Shown: positions 1-11,691 of the stretch, in pieces | Layout of the letters: each line of letters starts with the position of its first letter | Position numbering within the stretch: position 1 is the first letter of the stretch | Assembly (NCBI RefSeq): GCF_000004075.3 | Contig: NC_026661.2 | Location: forward strand, 3,596,001 to 3,660,000 | From: Cucumis sativus | Taxonomy: Eukaryota > Streptophyta > Magnoliopsida > Cucurbitales > Cucurbitaceae | Direction of reading: 5' to 3' | DNA: 64,000 nt | Made by a program: the position numbers and the translations under genes | The notes under the pieces: generated by a model | Told to the model about the DNA's origin: nothing | Database searches by the model: none | What the model saw: the letters and a program-made list of their open reading frames with translations, nothing else

Positions 1-1635
1 TTATAATTTGTTATAGAGCTGAAGAAAAGAGTGGAAATTTGTAGGGTTTTCTTTGTGAGAGATAAAAGATTATTCATGATATTCAACCACGTTTTTCACA
101 TGGTTTGAGGAAAAACCACATGAAATTTAAACGTAATTTGATGCAAGAAAAGAAAAATGATAGATTGGTTATTACTTATTATCCTACTATTTATTATCAT
201 AATGATTCGAGCGTGCTCAACTTTGGAGTTCATATGATCGAGTCACCGAAAAAGAAGGTGCATCTTGTTGATATAATTTTACACTTAACAAATTAATCTT
301 CTTTTTGTACTGTTTCTCTTATCTTCTGTACATATTGGTAGATTCATACATAATCCCAATAGTTTCCAACGTGATTCACGCTGTTGGATGATGGGTATAT
401 ATGCATTAACCAAACTGTGTACTCAAAATTCCATTCCATTTCTGTCTCTTGAACTTAGGTAATTAAGGACTTAATTCTCATTTTTGTTGTTATATATATT
501 CGGGTTCTTTTTTGTCCACGACTCACTTTGTCCAAGCGAGAGATAATGATAATGGAGTAGGAATGGTGAGAGATAAACGAGAGAGAACGACAGATAAAGG
601 ATTGAGGGTTTAGAAAGTACAGTACATTAATTGTGTCATGCATGCATGAGTGTAGCAACAAAAACAACTGTTCAATAATTAATTAAAAGGCCCCCAACGC
701 TATATGGACGTATATATATATATATATATCCATTGAGTGACGCTCTGCTTCTTGATTCTTCCATTCCTTCTTGTCCCAAACAATAGTTAATTAATGCCTT
801 ACACCCTTGTGAAGTATTTGCACTAAGCTATACAGTCTGTGATGACGCTATGATCACACCCAAATACATATATATTCTTGTGTTTGTTTGCTACCTTAAG
901 GAATAGAATGATTTTTGCTTAAAAATGTTTCGAGCCAATATACTTGGATTTCAATGGATTTAAATATAAAGTATGTGATTGAACTCATCATTTTCTAATT
1001 TAAAAGTAAAAAACTTTTGAAGCTATTCATGATCAAAGATGATATTCTTTTGCTTCTAAACGTTTTGGGTATTTGACGAATATTCAAGTGTTGAGCAAAG
1101 ATTACAAATTACATTGGAAACATGTGAGATTTTATTATTTAAATGTTTCTAAATGAAATGTTATTCCTTCTATGCATAAAAAGAAAGGTTTTTTTATTTA
1201 GAAAATGTGTTCTACAACATGTTTGTTCTTGTTTGTGTGTTCTTGTGATTACCCTTTTAATAGGCATTTTATATACTTCTTAAAAACTTGATACATGTTA
1301 AGTCTATCAATATGTAATTTTTCTTAAAAACTCGATACATGTTGAGTCTATCAATATACAATTTTGCTATATTTTATAAATATTGCTTTAGTTTGGATTA
1401 GGTGTAGTATTTGAAAATTACATTCAAGAATTTTAAAACCCCACCCATCTGTGTATGAATTAATGAAAAGAAAAAAGAACTCCAACAAAATGTTCAGTCA
1501 ATACACAGATATTAGAGTGGAATATATATACAAAAGAATGTAGCACACTAAAGACAGTAGCACCAACAGTACTTGTTCCATCAACACTCATAAACAAAGG
1601 AATGAATGACCATATAACTAAGGAATCGATAGGGT
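1..1635. other. Intergenic, AT-rich, no gene seen
   Basis: No reading frame here has protein-like composition or recognisable motifs on either strand. It holds a short (TA)n run near 713-728 and a two-copy 44-bp tandem repeat at 1279-1366 (separate entry). It could contain upstream sequence of the UGT remnant that follows, but no promoter can be assigned. Confidence 0.6.
1279..1366. repeat. 44-bp direct tandem repeat, two copies
   Basis: Copies at 1279-1322 and 1323-1366 both begin CTTAAAAACT and share the blocks GATACATGTT and GTCTATCAATAT. They differ at only a few positions. A local tandem duplication in non-coding DNA; no function can be inferred. Confidence 0.85.
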
Positions 1636-1639
1636 AAAA

Positions 1640-2182
1640 TCAACCGAGAAGAAGAAAAAATAATCAAGTGGTTGGAACTCCAAACACAACAACTCAGTGG
1701 TTTACGTATCATTTGAAAGTGTATCAAAAGTTGGAAGAAGATCGAGCAAGTGGAGCAGATTGCATGGGGGCTTATAGCAGCCAACGTAGTGTTCCTTTGG
1801 GTCATTAAGGAGGAAGAATTAGTTCAAAATAAGCTTCCAAAAAGCTTCTTTGAAGACACAAAAGAGATGGGGGAATGGAATTGGTGGTGAAATCTATATA
1901 ATGGTACTCCCCAAGTCCAAGTTTTGGCTCACAAATCAGTGGGGTGTTTTGTCACTCTCATTGTGGTTGGAACTCAGTTTTAGAGGCTCTTACCTGTGAA
2001 ATTCCCATATGGTAGCAATGCCTCAATGAATAGACCAAATGACTAATATTGCCAGTGTGAAGGATGTGTGGAAGGTTGGGTATTAGGGAAAGTCCAAAGG
2101 ATATATAAAGTGGGATTATTGTTGGAAGGGAAGAGATTGAGTTGTGTGTTAGAGAAGGTGATATGATTTTGTGGCACAACTT
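1640..2182 (+). pseudogene. UDP-glycosyltransferase pseudogene (UGT74-like second-exon remnant)
   Basis: Three-frame reading gives successive pieces of the C-terminal half of a family 1 glycosyltransferase in correct order. They are a KWLELQ-like piece, then VVYVSF (from 1698, matching the conserved SVxYVSFGS strand), a WVIKEEE/LPKSFFED piece, a QVQVLAHKSVGCFVT piece, the HCGWNSVLEAL core of the PSPG box, an MPQW/DQ-like end, a DVWKVG piece and a final REEIELCVRE helix. These lie in different frames separated by stops and small indels; about two extra bases just before the HCGW codons break the frame there. No N-terminal half is visible upstream. It is a decayed copy, and in the LAHKSVGCF segment it differs from the intact pair at 19-27 kb, so it may derive from another UGT74 relative. 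That it is non-functional is clear; which subfamily it came from is inference. Confidence 0.85.
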
Positions 2183-2189
2183 ACAAAAC

Positions 2190-3634
2190 CTAATGCATAA
2201 TTGGTCATTCTTTAGTTGCTCAAATCCAAACCAAAGTTCAAAAATATTTCAACCAACAAACAGCTTAGCTTAACATTTCTCAGTAACTTTCAGTTCAAAT
2301 CCTCCACCCAACTTATAATAAAGAAATGACAACTTATAAATATTAATGTATGCTATTTTCATTTTCTTTCTATTTAGGATAATTACAGTTGTCATATTTT
2401 CGATTATATTATATGTATGTAAATTTTTTTTGGTTAAGTTTTTCGTTTCCTTGGATTTATTATAATGTATTTTTAGTAGGTAAATTTGAAATCGGTAATA
2501 AACAATACTAAGATGTTTTATGTATTTATTAAGGACATTTTCAAATATTAGTATAATAAACTAAAATATTTACAAAATATAACAAAATTTCAAATTGATT
2601 GAACTTCAATCAACTTCATGATTAAAGGATTAATACAACCAAATCAATCCTAACCAAAAATTCAATGATGATCATTAGAATTAATAGTATTTACCAATTA
2701 GGAAAATTAAAAAAAAATGAATATAATCTATTCCTAAATTACAAGATTTTGAACAAAAAAAAAAAAACTTACATTTTTAGGCCTTTCTTTAAAGAATTCG
2801 AAATAAAATTTGAACCAAATCTTAGAAAACCAAAACTGGATGAAATTAAACTTGATGAAATCCAATAAAAGCAATTCAAATAATGCAGAAAACGAAGTGA
2901 AAACTCATAAAGTGATCTAAAAGTGAAGAATTACTCGTGCATGATTGGAGATAAATTTGTTGAAAAAAATTTATGAAATCCATCTCACAGATAAAAGAGT
3001 GGTTAGGAACGCATGGAATAGAGAAGAGAGTGTGAAAAGAAAAACATGAGGAAAGAGAGTTAGAAAGACTTCAAATTGATGCTTAAAAGGAGGTGGGTGA
3101 ATCAAAGCTTGAAAGTGATCTCAAAATTGGGAGTCGAAATGCCTCAAGTACTTGATTTATCTCGTATTTCCGATAAGTTATACAGTTCCATATACTCCTA
3201 GTTAGTTTAAAATGAAGGGGTATTGTTTTGTTGTGATCCCACTTTATCAACCTCAACTCAGTATAAGTGAGCAATCGTTGGTGTCTCCAGACCATATCAA
3301 GTAAATGTTCCCTAACTAGAAGTATAATGCAAGACTAAAGCAGAACAAATGGTATTTCCCTTTCATATTGGAGAGAAGAGAAAGAAAAAGGAAAAAAGAA
3401 AAAAGATACTGCCTTTTCACACATTTTACACAGGAAGCCCTCCAGTCCATTGAGACAATAAAATCTGAAAATGAATGAGAGACAAATAAGTTTATGGAAG
3501 AAAAAAAGGATTTGGATATCATTAATGGCGTTCTCAATCTCAACAATGAAGCTCTCAATGTTATGAGAATTGTCCTTCATTCATAATCACTTTGCCTCCT
3601 TCTGAAGACCAAGTGGGTTGAGTTTCCTATCTTC
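2190..3634. other. Intergenic and 3' flank of the ILK-type kinase gene
   Basis: AT-rich sequence without a supportable gene. The part next to 3634 should hold the 3'UTR of the minus-strand kinase gene. The short open frames here have biased composition and no motif. Confidence 0.5.
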
Positions 3635-6600
3635 TTATTTCCTGCACACAATTCCCAAATCATTTTATAATTTAGGGGCCACAAGAATGCTTCTTTTCCC
3701 TTAAAAGAAACAAAAATAGAAGGCATAGGAAACATTTATCAATTGTGAGTATGAGACCCAATTTATAGTGAAAACAACATACCAGGGAAGTTTGAATGTG
3801 TCTTTCCACCACCCTTGTTTTGAGCAGTTGGCAACTATTTTATCCAACCTTACAATAATTTCGGAGAAAGTAGGCCTCATAACAGGTTCGGGATCCCAGC
3901 ATTCCTCAATCAATCTGCATTTTGTGGCAATTATGTATGAGCATAACTCAGAATCCACATCTAACATCTTATTCTCTGTTCGAGCATAGTTGATCAAGAG
4001 TCGTGTTTACATCGCTTTTTTAAAGATTGCCAATCAGCTTGAAGTTAATATGCATATCAGCAATTTCTTTCAAGAGCCAATGCTCTGCAGTATCTTTCAA
4101 AAAGTAAAGAAAAGAAAAGAAGAGAAAAAAGCTCTCTTGTTTCTCTCTCTTATGATGCATTGTTTGAAATAAAAACCAAAGCACACTTGACTGTTTACTT
4201 GGATCTTATTCTCTGCCTTTTCATTTTGTCTTGAAGCTGCTTTTTATGAGGGATTTTAATTATCAAGATATGTTTTGTGTCACAAGTAGACACTTGCATA
4301 AGATAATCAAACATTCATGTACTAGCTACTCAGGTAATGGTATAACATTTCACAACGAGACTTACTCTTTTAGGTCAGGTGGATAACTTTTTGATTTGAT
4401 CTTAAATGGAGGTCTCTTTCCTTCTGCACAAATAGCTCTGGTAACCTCTTCTGGAGGCTTGGGATGGAATGGTTGAATACCTTCAACCATCTGCCCATGA
4501 AAACCAAATTAAATACAAATGCAAAAGAAGAAAAAAATAAGTCATTGTCAAGTGATAAAAAAATTGCTTGCAAGTGCGAATCCAAAGCAGCCACAAATTT
4601 CTTCTCAACTCTTAATGATGCAAAAAGATTAAGGAAATGCAAAAAACAGTTAAATTGTAGATACCTCGTACAAAATGAGACCGAATGAAAATGAATCGAC
4701 GCTTCTGTCAAATATTTCATTGTTGTAAATTTCGGGTGCTAAGTACAAGTCTACAAGGAGACACAATATGACCAAATAAATACTCAAGATTGCAATAAAA
4801 AAGTCCACTTTTACTTATAAAGTACAAATCACCTCTAAAATATGTTATAAACTTCAAACTGCTGGATATTAAAATCCAATACGGCAGACTATCTTGATCA
4901 TTAAATGAAGACTTACTTGAATAGTCAATAACAACTGGGTGAGCTAATTTTGCTTTGTCCTGTGACATTTTAGACAATCTTATCAAGCCAAATCCAGCAA
5001 CTTTGAGTTGTCCTCCATTATCCAGCAAAATATTTCTGGCACCTTACAAAAACTTCCAATATTAAAAAAGAATTCGTCTATGGTGAAAACTAAATCTCAA
5101 ATTAAAGCAACTATCATCCGCAGACTGACTTTTGAATATGGTTGCCTTACTTTGGCTTTAAATCACAGTGGATAATTGGATCTGGTTTGCATTCGTGAAG
5201 ATAGTTCATTCCCCTGATAATAAAAAAAACTTACATAAAGTTACAATATAGAAGATTAAGTCTCTTGTTAGGAGACGAAATATTGCTAGAAGGTTCGGAA
5301 ATAGAAAGGAAATGTATTATAAGTTACAAAAGTATAGAATATCAAAATGCTTGATTATAAGAAAGCCATTTGAGGCTCACATAAATTGTCACTCAAAGTT
5401 GAGAGATCTACAAAGTATCAGATCAATATGAGGTTTTATAAAAGAAATTAGTAGCATACAATTACAAATGCTAAAATTACGATATGAGAAAAACAGAACT
5501 TGCCTAGCCACATCGAGGGCAAATCTTAAGGCTTTAGATGGAGATAAACGACCTTTCTTTTGAAGATAGCACCCTAAATCACCCTGGAAGATGAAATGTA
5601 CATGGAAGAGGGAATAAGTTGATATAAAAACTAATCATCATTCATCATATATGAACAAAATATGTAATGAAATGCTTGCTATGGAACATGATGAAATAAT
5701 TTTCATTAGAATAAAATAAAGCATAAGAAAATTTATCCATACCTTCGGATGATATTCAGAAACAATCATCATTGGCAAATTCTGGGTAACAGCACCAACA
5801 AACTGCACTACATTTGGATGTCGGACCTTTTCCAATAATGTCAACTCATGTTTGAATGCATTTCTGTGTGAAATTCAATAAAATAAGAAAACTTGCAATA
5901 TGTGAGAGATACGAATTTAAACAAAGTCTTCAAGTTTCAGCAAAATGAAACAGTAGCAAATAGTTTCAAACATGATGGTGAAAGAGATTTATTTGGCTCC
6001 AACTATCTAGCCACTGAAAAGTAGGCCACTCCTACCGAAAGATGGTATAATATTCCATAGCTCAACGGTTAAAGCCTCAAATCCTCACCCACACGTTTGC
6101 TAAACTTAAAAAAGATATAAGAAAAGTGTACTTGTTACAAACAAGAAACAAAAAACAAAAACATTGGTTGACAGTAGGTAGGAAGAGAAGAGCAAAAGTG
6201 GGGCCTCAAATTAATTAGATGCATAATTAGTAGGTTTTCTAAATTTAGGTGCTAGAAGTAGAATTATTGCACACAAATAAATAATTGCATCATTCAAATT
6301 GAATCAAACATAACAGGATTCAGGCGACTACATACATAGAATCTGGGTTACAATAACAATCTTTATCAAGAATCTTTACAGAGACTTTTGTACCATTCCA
6401 TTTGGCAACTTGATATGCCCCCTGCAAAGAAAAACAAGTAGAAACTTATTGTCACAAAAGTTAATTCCTGAATTTGGAGATGTAGATTGAATACATGAAG
6501 AACATGGAATGAAACCAACAAACAAACTAGATCTACTCAGTAATACCCGAATACCTAAAGATATTAGCGATTGAATAAACAGTTTATTACAGCTATTCTT

Positions 6601-7875
6601 TTTTTAACTGAAGGAACAGAAAAACCATAACATATTTGTTGTAGACTAGGCATGTTTTAGATTTTCATACGGCCAAAATCACTTCCTTTTTAAAGTACAA
6701 TATAAGGCAATGTTGTAGATGCAATTATAGAAGGGGGAAAAAGATCTAAAATCACTTTAATGCATTCCAGTCAATCACTTAGAAAAATAATCATTATATG
6801 GAAAGTAAATTTTAGTAATCTAATCCGAGAATTCGTAAAACCACTTTCTAAAACTTTGGAATAATGATTTATTATTTAACCCTTATTATTGAGTTTAACA
6901 AGGGTTACATACAAATAAGGAAATACAATGCCTTAACCAATTAGAGTACAATAAAAGCAGTTTCTACAATAACCGTTACTAAATAATTTATGAATGAAAG
7001 CAAATAATAAAAGAAAATAAATGGTGAAGGGACATGCCTTTGATATACCATCACTCCTTCGAATCTGAAGCTCCAATGGATTAAGCTCATACTCTGGAAC
7101 TTCCCTAGGATTTGCAACAGTCATTGGCGTTTTCCTAAATTTCTAAAACAGAGGAGATGAAATTAAAAAGGGGGTTGGTTAAATTGATTCATTAATTCGA
7201 AGTTACATATAAGGATAAAGAAGGGAAATATTATACCGGAACTTTTGCTCCTCGTGCCTTGAGAATATTGTAAATCTCTGTATTTCCATAATATTTAGCA
7301 TCTGCAGCTGCCTGAAGAGAATCCCCCAAAAACAGAGAAAAGAAGGGGAAAAGAAGAAGAAGAAAGAAAGCGGGGGTTGTTACTAAATACAAGAGTTTCA
7401 ATTAGGGGAAGAAAAAAGGTATATACAGAGAAAATGGAGTAAAATAAAATACCGTGCTCCCCCAACGATCACGAGCATCAATATTAGCCTTACGACTAAG
7501 CAAGAGCTTAACAACAGCAGCATGACCTTCACAGGCAGCAATATGCAAAGCAGTACGGCCATCCAAATCAATACTATTAACATCAGTACCATCATTAAGC
7601 AAATCCTCAACACCTCTAACATCGCCACGGCAAGCCATAAAGAGAAGCTGCATGGTGGAATCCAAATTGTCAGGAATAGAAAGCTCATTATCTTCATCGG
7701 GACAGCGGCGAATAGGGTCCAAAGAAGATTGCCTCCCAAAGCTAAATCTCAAATTGTTCCTTCTAGGATCAAGAGAGGATTGACGGGTGAACTGACGACT
7801 TAAGGTACGGCGTAAAGAACCGGTGGAGAATTGGCGGGAGATACCTCGCTTTAATTGAGCAGTAATGTTGTCCAT
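3635..7875 (-). CDS. ILK1: ILK1-type ankyrin-repeat Raf-like protein kinase
   Basis: Twelve coding exons give 473 aa: 7875-7453, 7311-7237, 7142-7038, 6421-6336, 5863-5743, 5583-5504, 5213-5151, 5035-4917, 4750-4665, 4490-4366, 3914-3783, 3641-3635 (stop TAA). Residues 1-60 are rich in R/S with two RQSSLDP copies. About 71-166 are ankyrin repeats (DGRTALHIAACEGH). The kinase domain runs from about 190 to the end: beta3 Lys217 in VSVKIL, catalytic HCDLKPKN at 312-319, and GFG at 332-334 where DFG is usual. The glycine loop is degenerate. Length and layout match plant integrin-linked-kinase-like proteins (Raf-like group C); I recall the Arabidopsis ILK1 protein as about the same size, also with GFG, and linked to Mn-dependent activity, immunity and ion homeostasis. 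Function here is by family. Introns 3 and 6 begin with GC, not GT. The start is the first ATG of the R/S-rich frame. Confidence 0.93.
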
Positions 7876-8133
7876 TGAGGATGATGGAAGAAGATGGGGA
7901 GAAGGGGATCGAGAGCTTGAAGGAAAGGGAAAATGGAGGGGAAGCTCTCGATGCCGAGAAGGAGGATGGATGAAAGGGGTAACATGAAAGGGAAGAGAGG
8001 GAAAGAAGGGAGAGATCCGAATGAAGCGTAGACAAGGGGGAACAGAAAATTAAGGCAAACCAATTTTGTTGTTGCAATTTGTAAGCATTTTTGTTCAATG
8101 AAAATAATGGAAAAAATACAGAGCAGAAAATCC

Positions 8134-8180
8134 CTTTTTTTCTTTTTTTCTTTTTTTCTTTTTTTCTTTTTTTCTTTTTC
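8134..8180. repeat. Octamer (TTTTTTTC)n repeat in upstream region of the kinase gene
   Basis: About six units of seven T plus one C, roughly 260 bp upstream of the kinase start codon at 7875. On the transcribed (minus) strand this is an A-rich GAAAAAAA tract, in the likely 5'UTR or core promoter. A length-variable microsatellite. Confidence 0.85.
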
Positions 8181-8222
8181 TAAGACTTTCTCTAAACACC
8201 TTTTCTGTGGACCCCAACCCAC

Positions 8223-11200
8223 TCTTTTGTTTGTTTGTTAAAATCAAATATCAAAATAGATTTTCTTTTCTTGTTTTTATCATTTTCCATGCATTTTTTT
8301 CCTTCAAAAATAGATTATTAAACCTTTTTAATTCCCTAATTACCATTTTCTTCAAATTTAGAAACAATAAATCTATCAATTATCAAACGGATAAGATTAT
8401 TAAAACAATAATAATGATTATGCTATACATATAGTTCAGTGATATCATTATTTAGAACTAATTATCATTACACTCTTCCATTAATATAATTACACTCTTC
8501 CATTAGTGGCAAAATTTGTGTATCATATCTAATTTGCATATCTATTATATCTACCCACTCAAAATGGGCACACACAATCATCACTTACTAAAACTTTTTA
8601 ACTCTTATAATATATTCATTTAGGTGTTACTTTGTAATTATGTTATTCACCATAATTCACATTATAAAAGTTTAGCTGCCTAGTATAGAAGTGTAAGCAA
8701 CTTAAAAATGAATGAAACTGATGGTTGGTTTAGACTGAAATCGGTTGGTTTGAGATTTTTTTTGTTAGGGTTTTAGGTTTAAACAATCAAATAAAAAGTT
8801 TCATTCATTTACTTCTCGATTATGAAGTTGTCTATAGAGAATACAAGAGTTCCAATTATTTTCGCTTATCAAGTGAATGAGAAAAATGCTTAGATAACCT
8901 CTAAATTACGAGTTTCATTAAGAGAAAGAATACAACGGTACATTTAATTTAGTTTTACTTTAGACAAAAGATGTTCATAATTGTTTCCACCTCCTTAGTT
9001 GGCTCATAAACTGATCTAAGCAATTGAGTTGACTTGGTTTTTCAATTAACACAGTTTGATTTCGATTTCCAAATTGTTTTTCAATAATTAATCAATTCGG
9101 TTGGTTTACGAAATAGGAGCATTAGACAATAAAACAAATTAATTATATATCCTTAAAAATCTTACATATAGAGCCGTTTTGATAAACAAAAAATTTCTCA
9201 CAACATTTAAGTTAAAGTAAGCTTAGCTTGACCATAACTAATATGAACTAATTTCTTCAAGTCAAATTCAAAATCCATATACTCCATTAATTATTATTGA
9301 ATTAAAGAAAACAAATATATTATATATTTTTTTAATGGGAAGAAAAAGACTAATTTTAATGTGAAATATGAAATAAAAAGGCAATAAAGTATTTGTGAAA
9401 GCAACAATTCAAAAGAAACTGCAACACTCCTAGGTAACTTCATTCATGCATCAATTTTTTTTTTTTTTAAGCTATCCCAATTTCTCTTTTAATTAAAGAA
9501 AGATTGATATTGTTAAAGTAAGCTTAGTTAGGTATGGGCAAAAAAATTAATTATTATTACGTCAAATGAAGATGAACTTAACATGAGTTAATTAGTTTAA
9601 ATTAGATTCATTCCTAAATTATTGTTCACTAATACATACCAACTTAAAATAATAATTAAAAAAAACAGGAACATGATAATATTTGTTTAAAGATTAATGG
9701 TAAATTACCTGAATTCACTTAATTAATTTATTTATTAAAAAGAAAATTAAACCCTACTAAATTGAGAAAAAGATAAATAGGAATTTTAAAAAGTAAAAAT
9801 GTAAAGAAATACTTGTTAATAAAAGTTCAAAAAATGAAACTGGTTAAAAAAGTCAATTAGAGGAGATTTAGGGGGGAAAAGTAAAAAAAGGAAAAGGTGC
9901 AAAGCATAATAGAGTATTAAAAGTGAAAAAGAAAAAAGTTAGGCTATGAGAGATTAGGGAGAGATATAATTAAAATATGTACAAACTATATCAAAATTTT
10001 GGAAACTGATAAACTTCTATAACTATTTATTAACGTCATTGATAGAAGCATATAGTGTCTAACTATCAATATCTAGAAATTTTTGTTATATGTTGTAAAT
10101 ATTTTGTCAAATTTACTTTTTTTTTACGATTTCTTTTTATAATTTCACAAACTTGGTTTTTTTAAAATATATTATTGTTTTAACGTGTTGTAGATATAAA
10201 TGGTTAAAATGTTATTTTATTTAATTGTATAGAGACTAAAAAAGTTTGTTTAATTATTTAAATGTCAAATGTGACACTTATCAATTGCATTCCTTAAACT
10301 TATTGATGTCATTTCATCCATCACATTTTTGTATATTGATCTTTATGTTGTTGATTATCACTTCCTCCCATTAATGGTTAATTATGAAATCTTCCATTGT
10401 TGGAGTTTCTACGGCAAGATCCTATGTCAAAATATCTACCCTTAGAGTTACGTTGTTTCATCAGCGAATATGTCTTTTAGAAAAAATAATAATTTGAAGA
10501 AAAGACGGAATTGTTCAAATATCCCCAAATAGTCTATATGTAACCACATGATCTTCAAATTGTTTAAACTAATTTTTTCGATAATCATTTTTTTCTCGTA
10601 AAAACATCATTTCTCCCTTTTTTTTCCACTAACTTACTTAAGTTAGGTTTATTTTTCACAAAATATAGTTTATTGGATCTTGAGAAATATAGATTACTGG
10701 AAAGGAAAGTGATATTTAAAAAAAAACAAATATGAAGTTTATATGTCCTCTTAATTAATTTACTTCAATTAAAAAGCATCATATTATTGTAAAAGTTAAA
10801 AATAAAAATGAAACCAAATATATATGAAAATAAAAAATCAAAATATAAATTGAAAAATGGTTTTTGTCTTCTTTCATTTTATAAATATGCACTATATGAA
10901 ACAAGAATAATAATGTTGAAATGATATAGAAGTAATAATAAGATGCGTGTGTGAGCAACACCCATTATTATAGAGAACAAAGAATATCAACATTTTGCAC
11001 TAACCGACCGTTTCAATAGGGCTCCACAAACATACACAATCAAATACAACTTTTCATTTCTTTAATAATTTAGCCAAACTTTATACTAAAAAATAAATCC
11101 CATTATTGCCCACACTTTCCCATTCCTTTCCATTTCTCAAATCACTTTAAAGCAAAAGAGAGAGAGAGAGAGAGAGAGAGATTTCATATATAAGAATAAA

Positions 11201-11640
11201 TGAAATAATTTAGAGAAATGTTTTTGTTACATATATCACATCACACCCTTCATTATTTGATTGCTTGAGATTATAACCTAACTCAAGTATTACATAAGAA
11301 AAAGTCTAACAAAATAGTCCAACTGTTGAGATGCATATCCTTTTGTGGAACAATGTCTTTTCAACTTATAATTATATATATACACACTATATAGATACAA
11401 AATTTGATATATAAAGTTTAAGTTTATAGCAAAGTTGCTTTGACTTTCAAATTAATATTACAAATATATATTATATCTATTGAGTTGTGTTATTATATAA
11501 ATAAAGAGATAAAATTATTAAAAATTATTTTTTTAACAATTTAACAATTATTATTGGTATTTTCAAATTTATAATGATTAGGCTATTGTTAAAGAAATTA
11601 TTATTAAATTTTAATGAAATTTCACACGTATGCTATAAAG
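8223..11640. other. Long AT-rich intergenic stretch
   Basis: No gene supported. Contains poly-A/T runs, a hairpin-like element near 9970-10115 (separate entry) and a (GA)n run near 11158-11180. The sequence before the GA run (CT-rich, followed by a short T/A block) looks a little like a promoter with a GA-rich leader, but no open frame follows. Confidence 0.5.
9970..10115. mobile_element. Decayed MITE-like hairpin, related to the ARC5 intron 5 elements
   Basis: The left part (ACTATATCAAAATTTT-like) and the right part (TTGTTATATGTTGTAAATATTTTGTCAA) are imperfectly inverted. The middle carries GATAGAAG and AACTATCAATATC blocks like the GATAGAC-rich centres of the two elements at 45881-46471. 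Similarity was judged by eye; the copy is degenerate. Confidence 0.4.
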
Positions 11641-11649
11641 TTTGAGTTA

Positions 11650-11691
11650 ATATTCATGGCCTATAATGCAAGACATATAGGCCATGAATAT
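11650..11691. repeat. Perfect 16-bp inverted repeat with 10-nt loop
   Basis: The arm ATATTCATGGCCTATA at 11650-11665 is exactly reverse-complemented at 11676-11691, with loop ATGCAAGACA at 11666-11675. Pairing does not extend outside the arms. It stands alone in AT-rich intergenic DNA and its GGCC core is unusual for the neighbourhood. It is too short for a typical plant microRNA precursor, and no oligo-U tract follows it. Confidence 0.9.
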
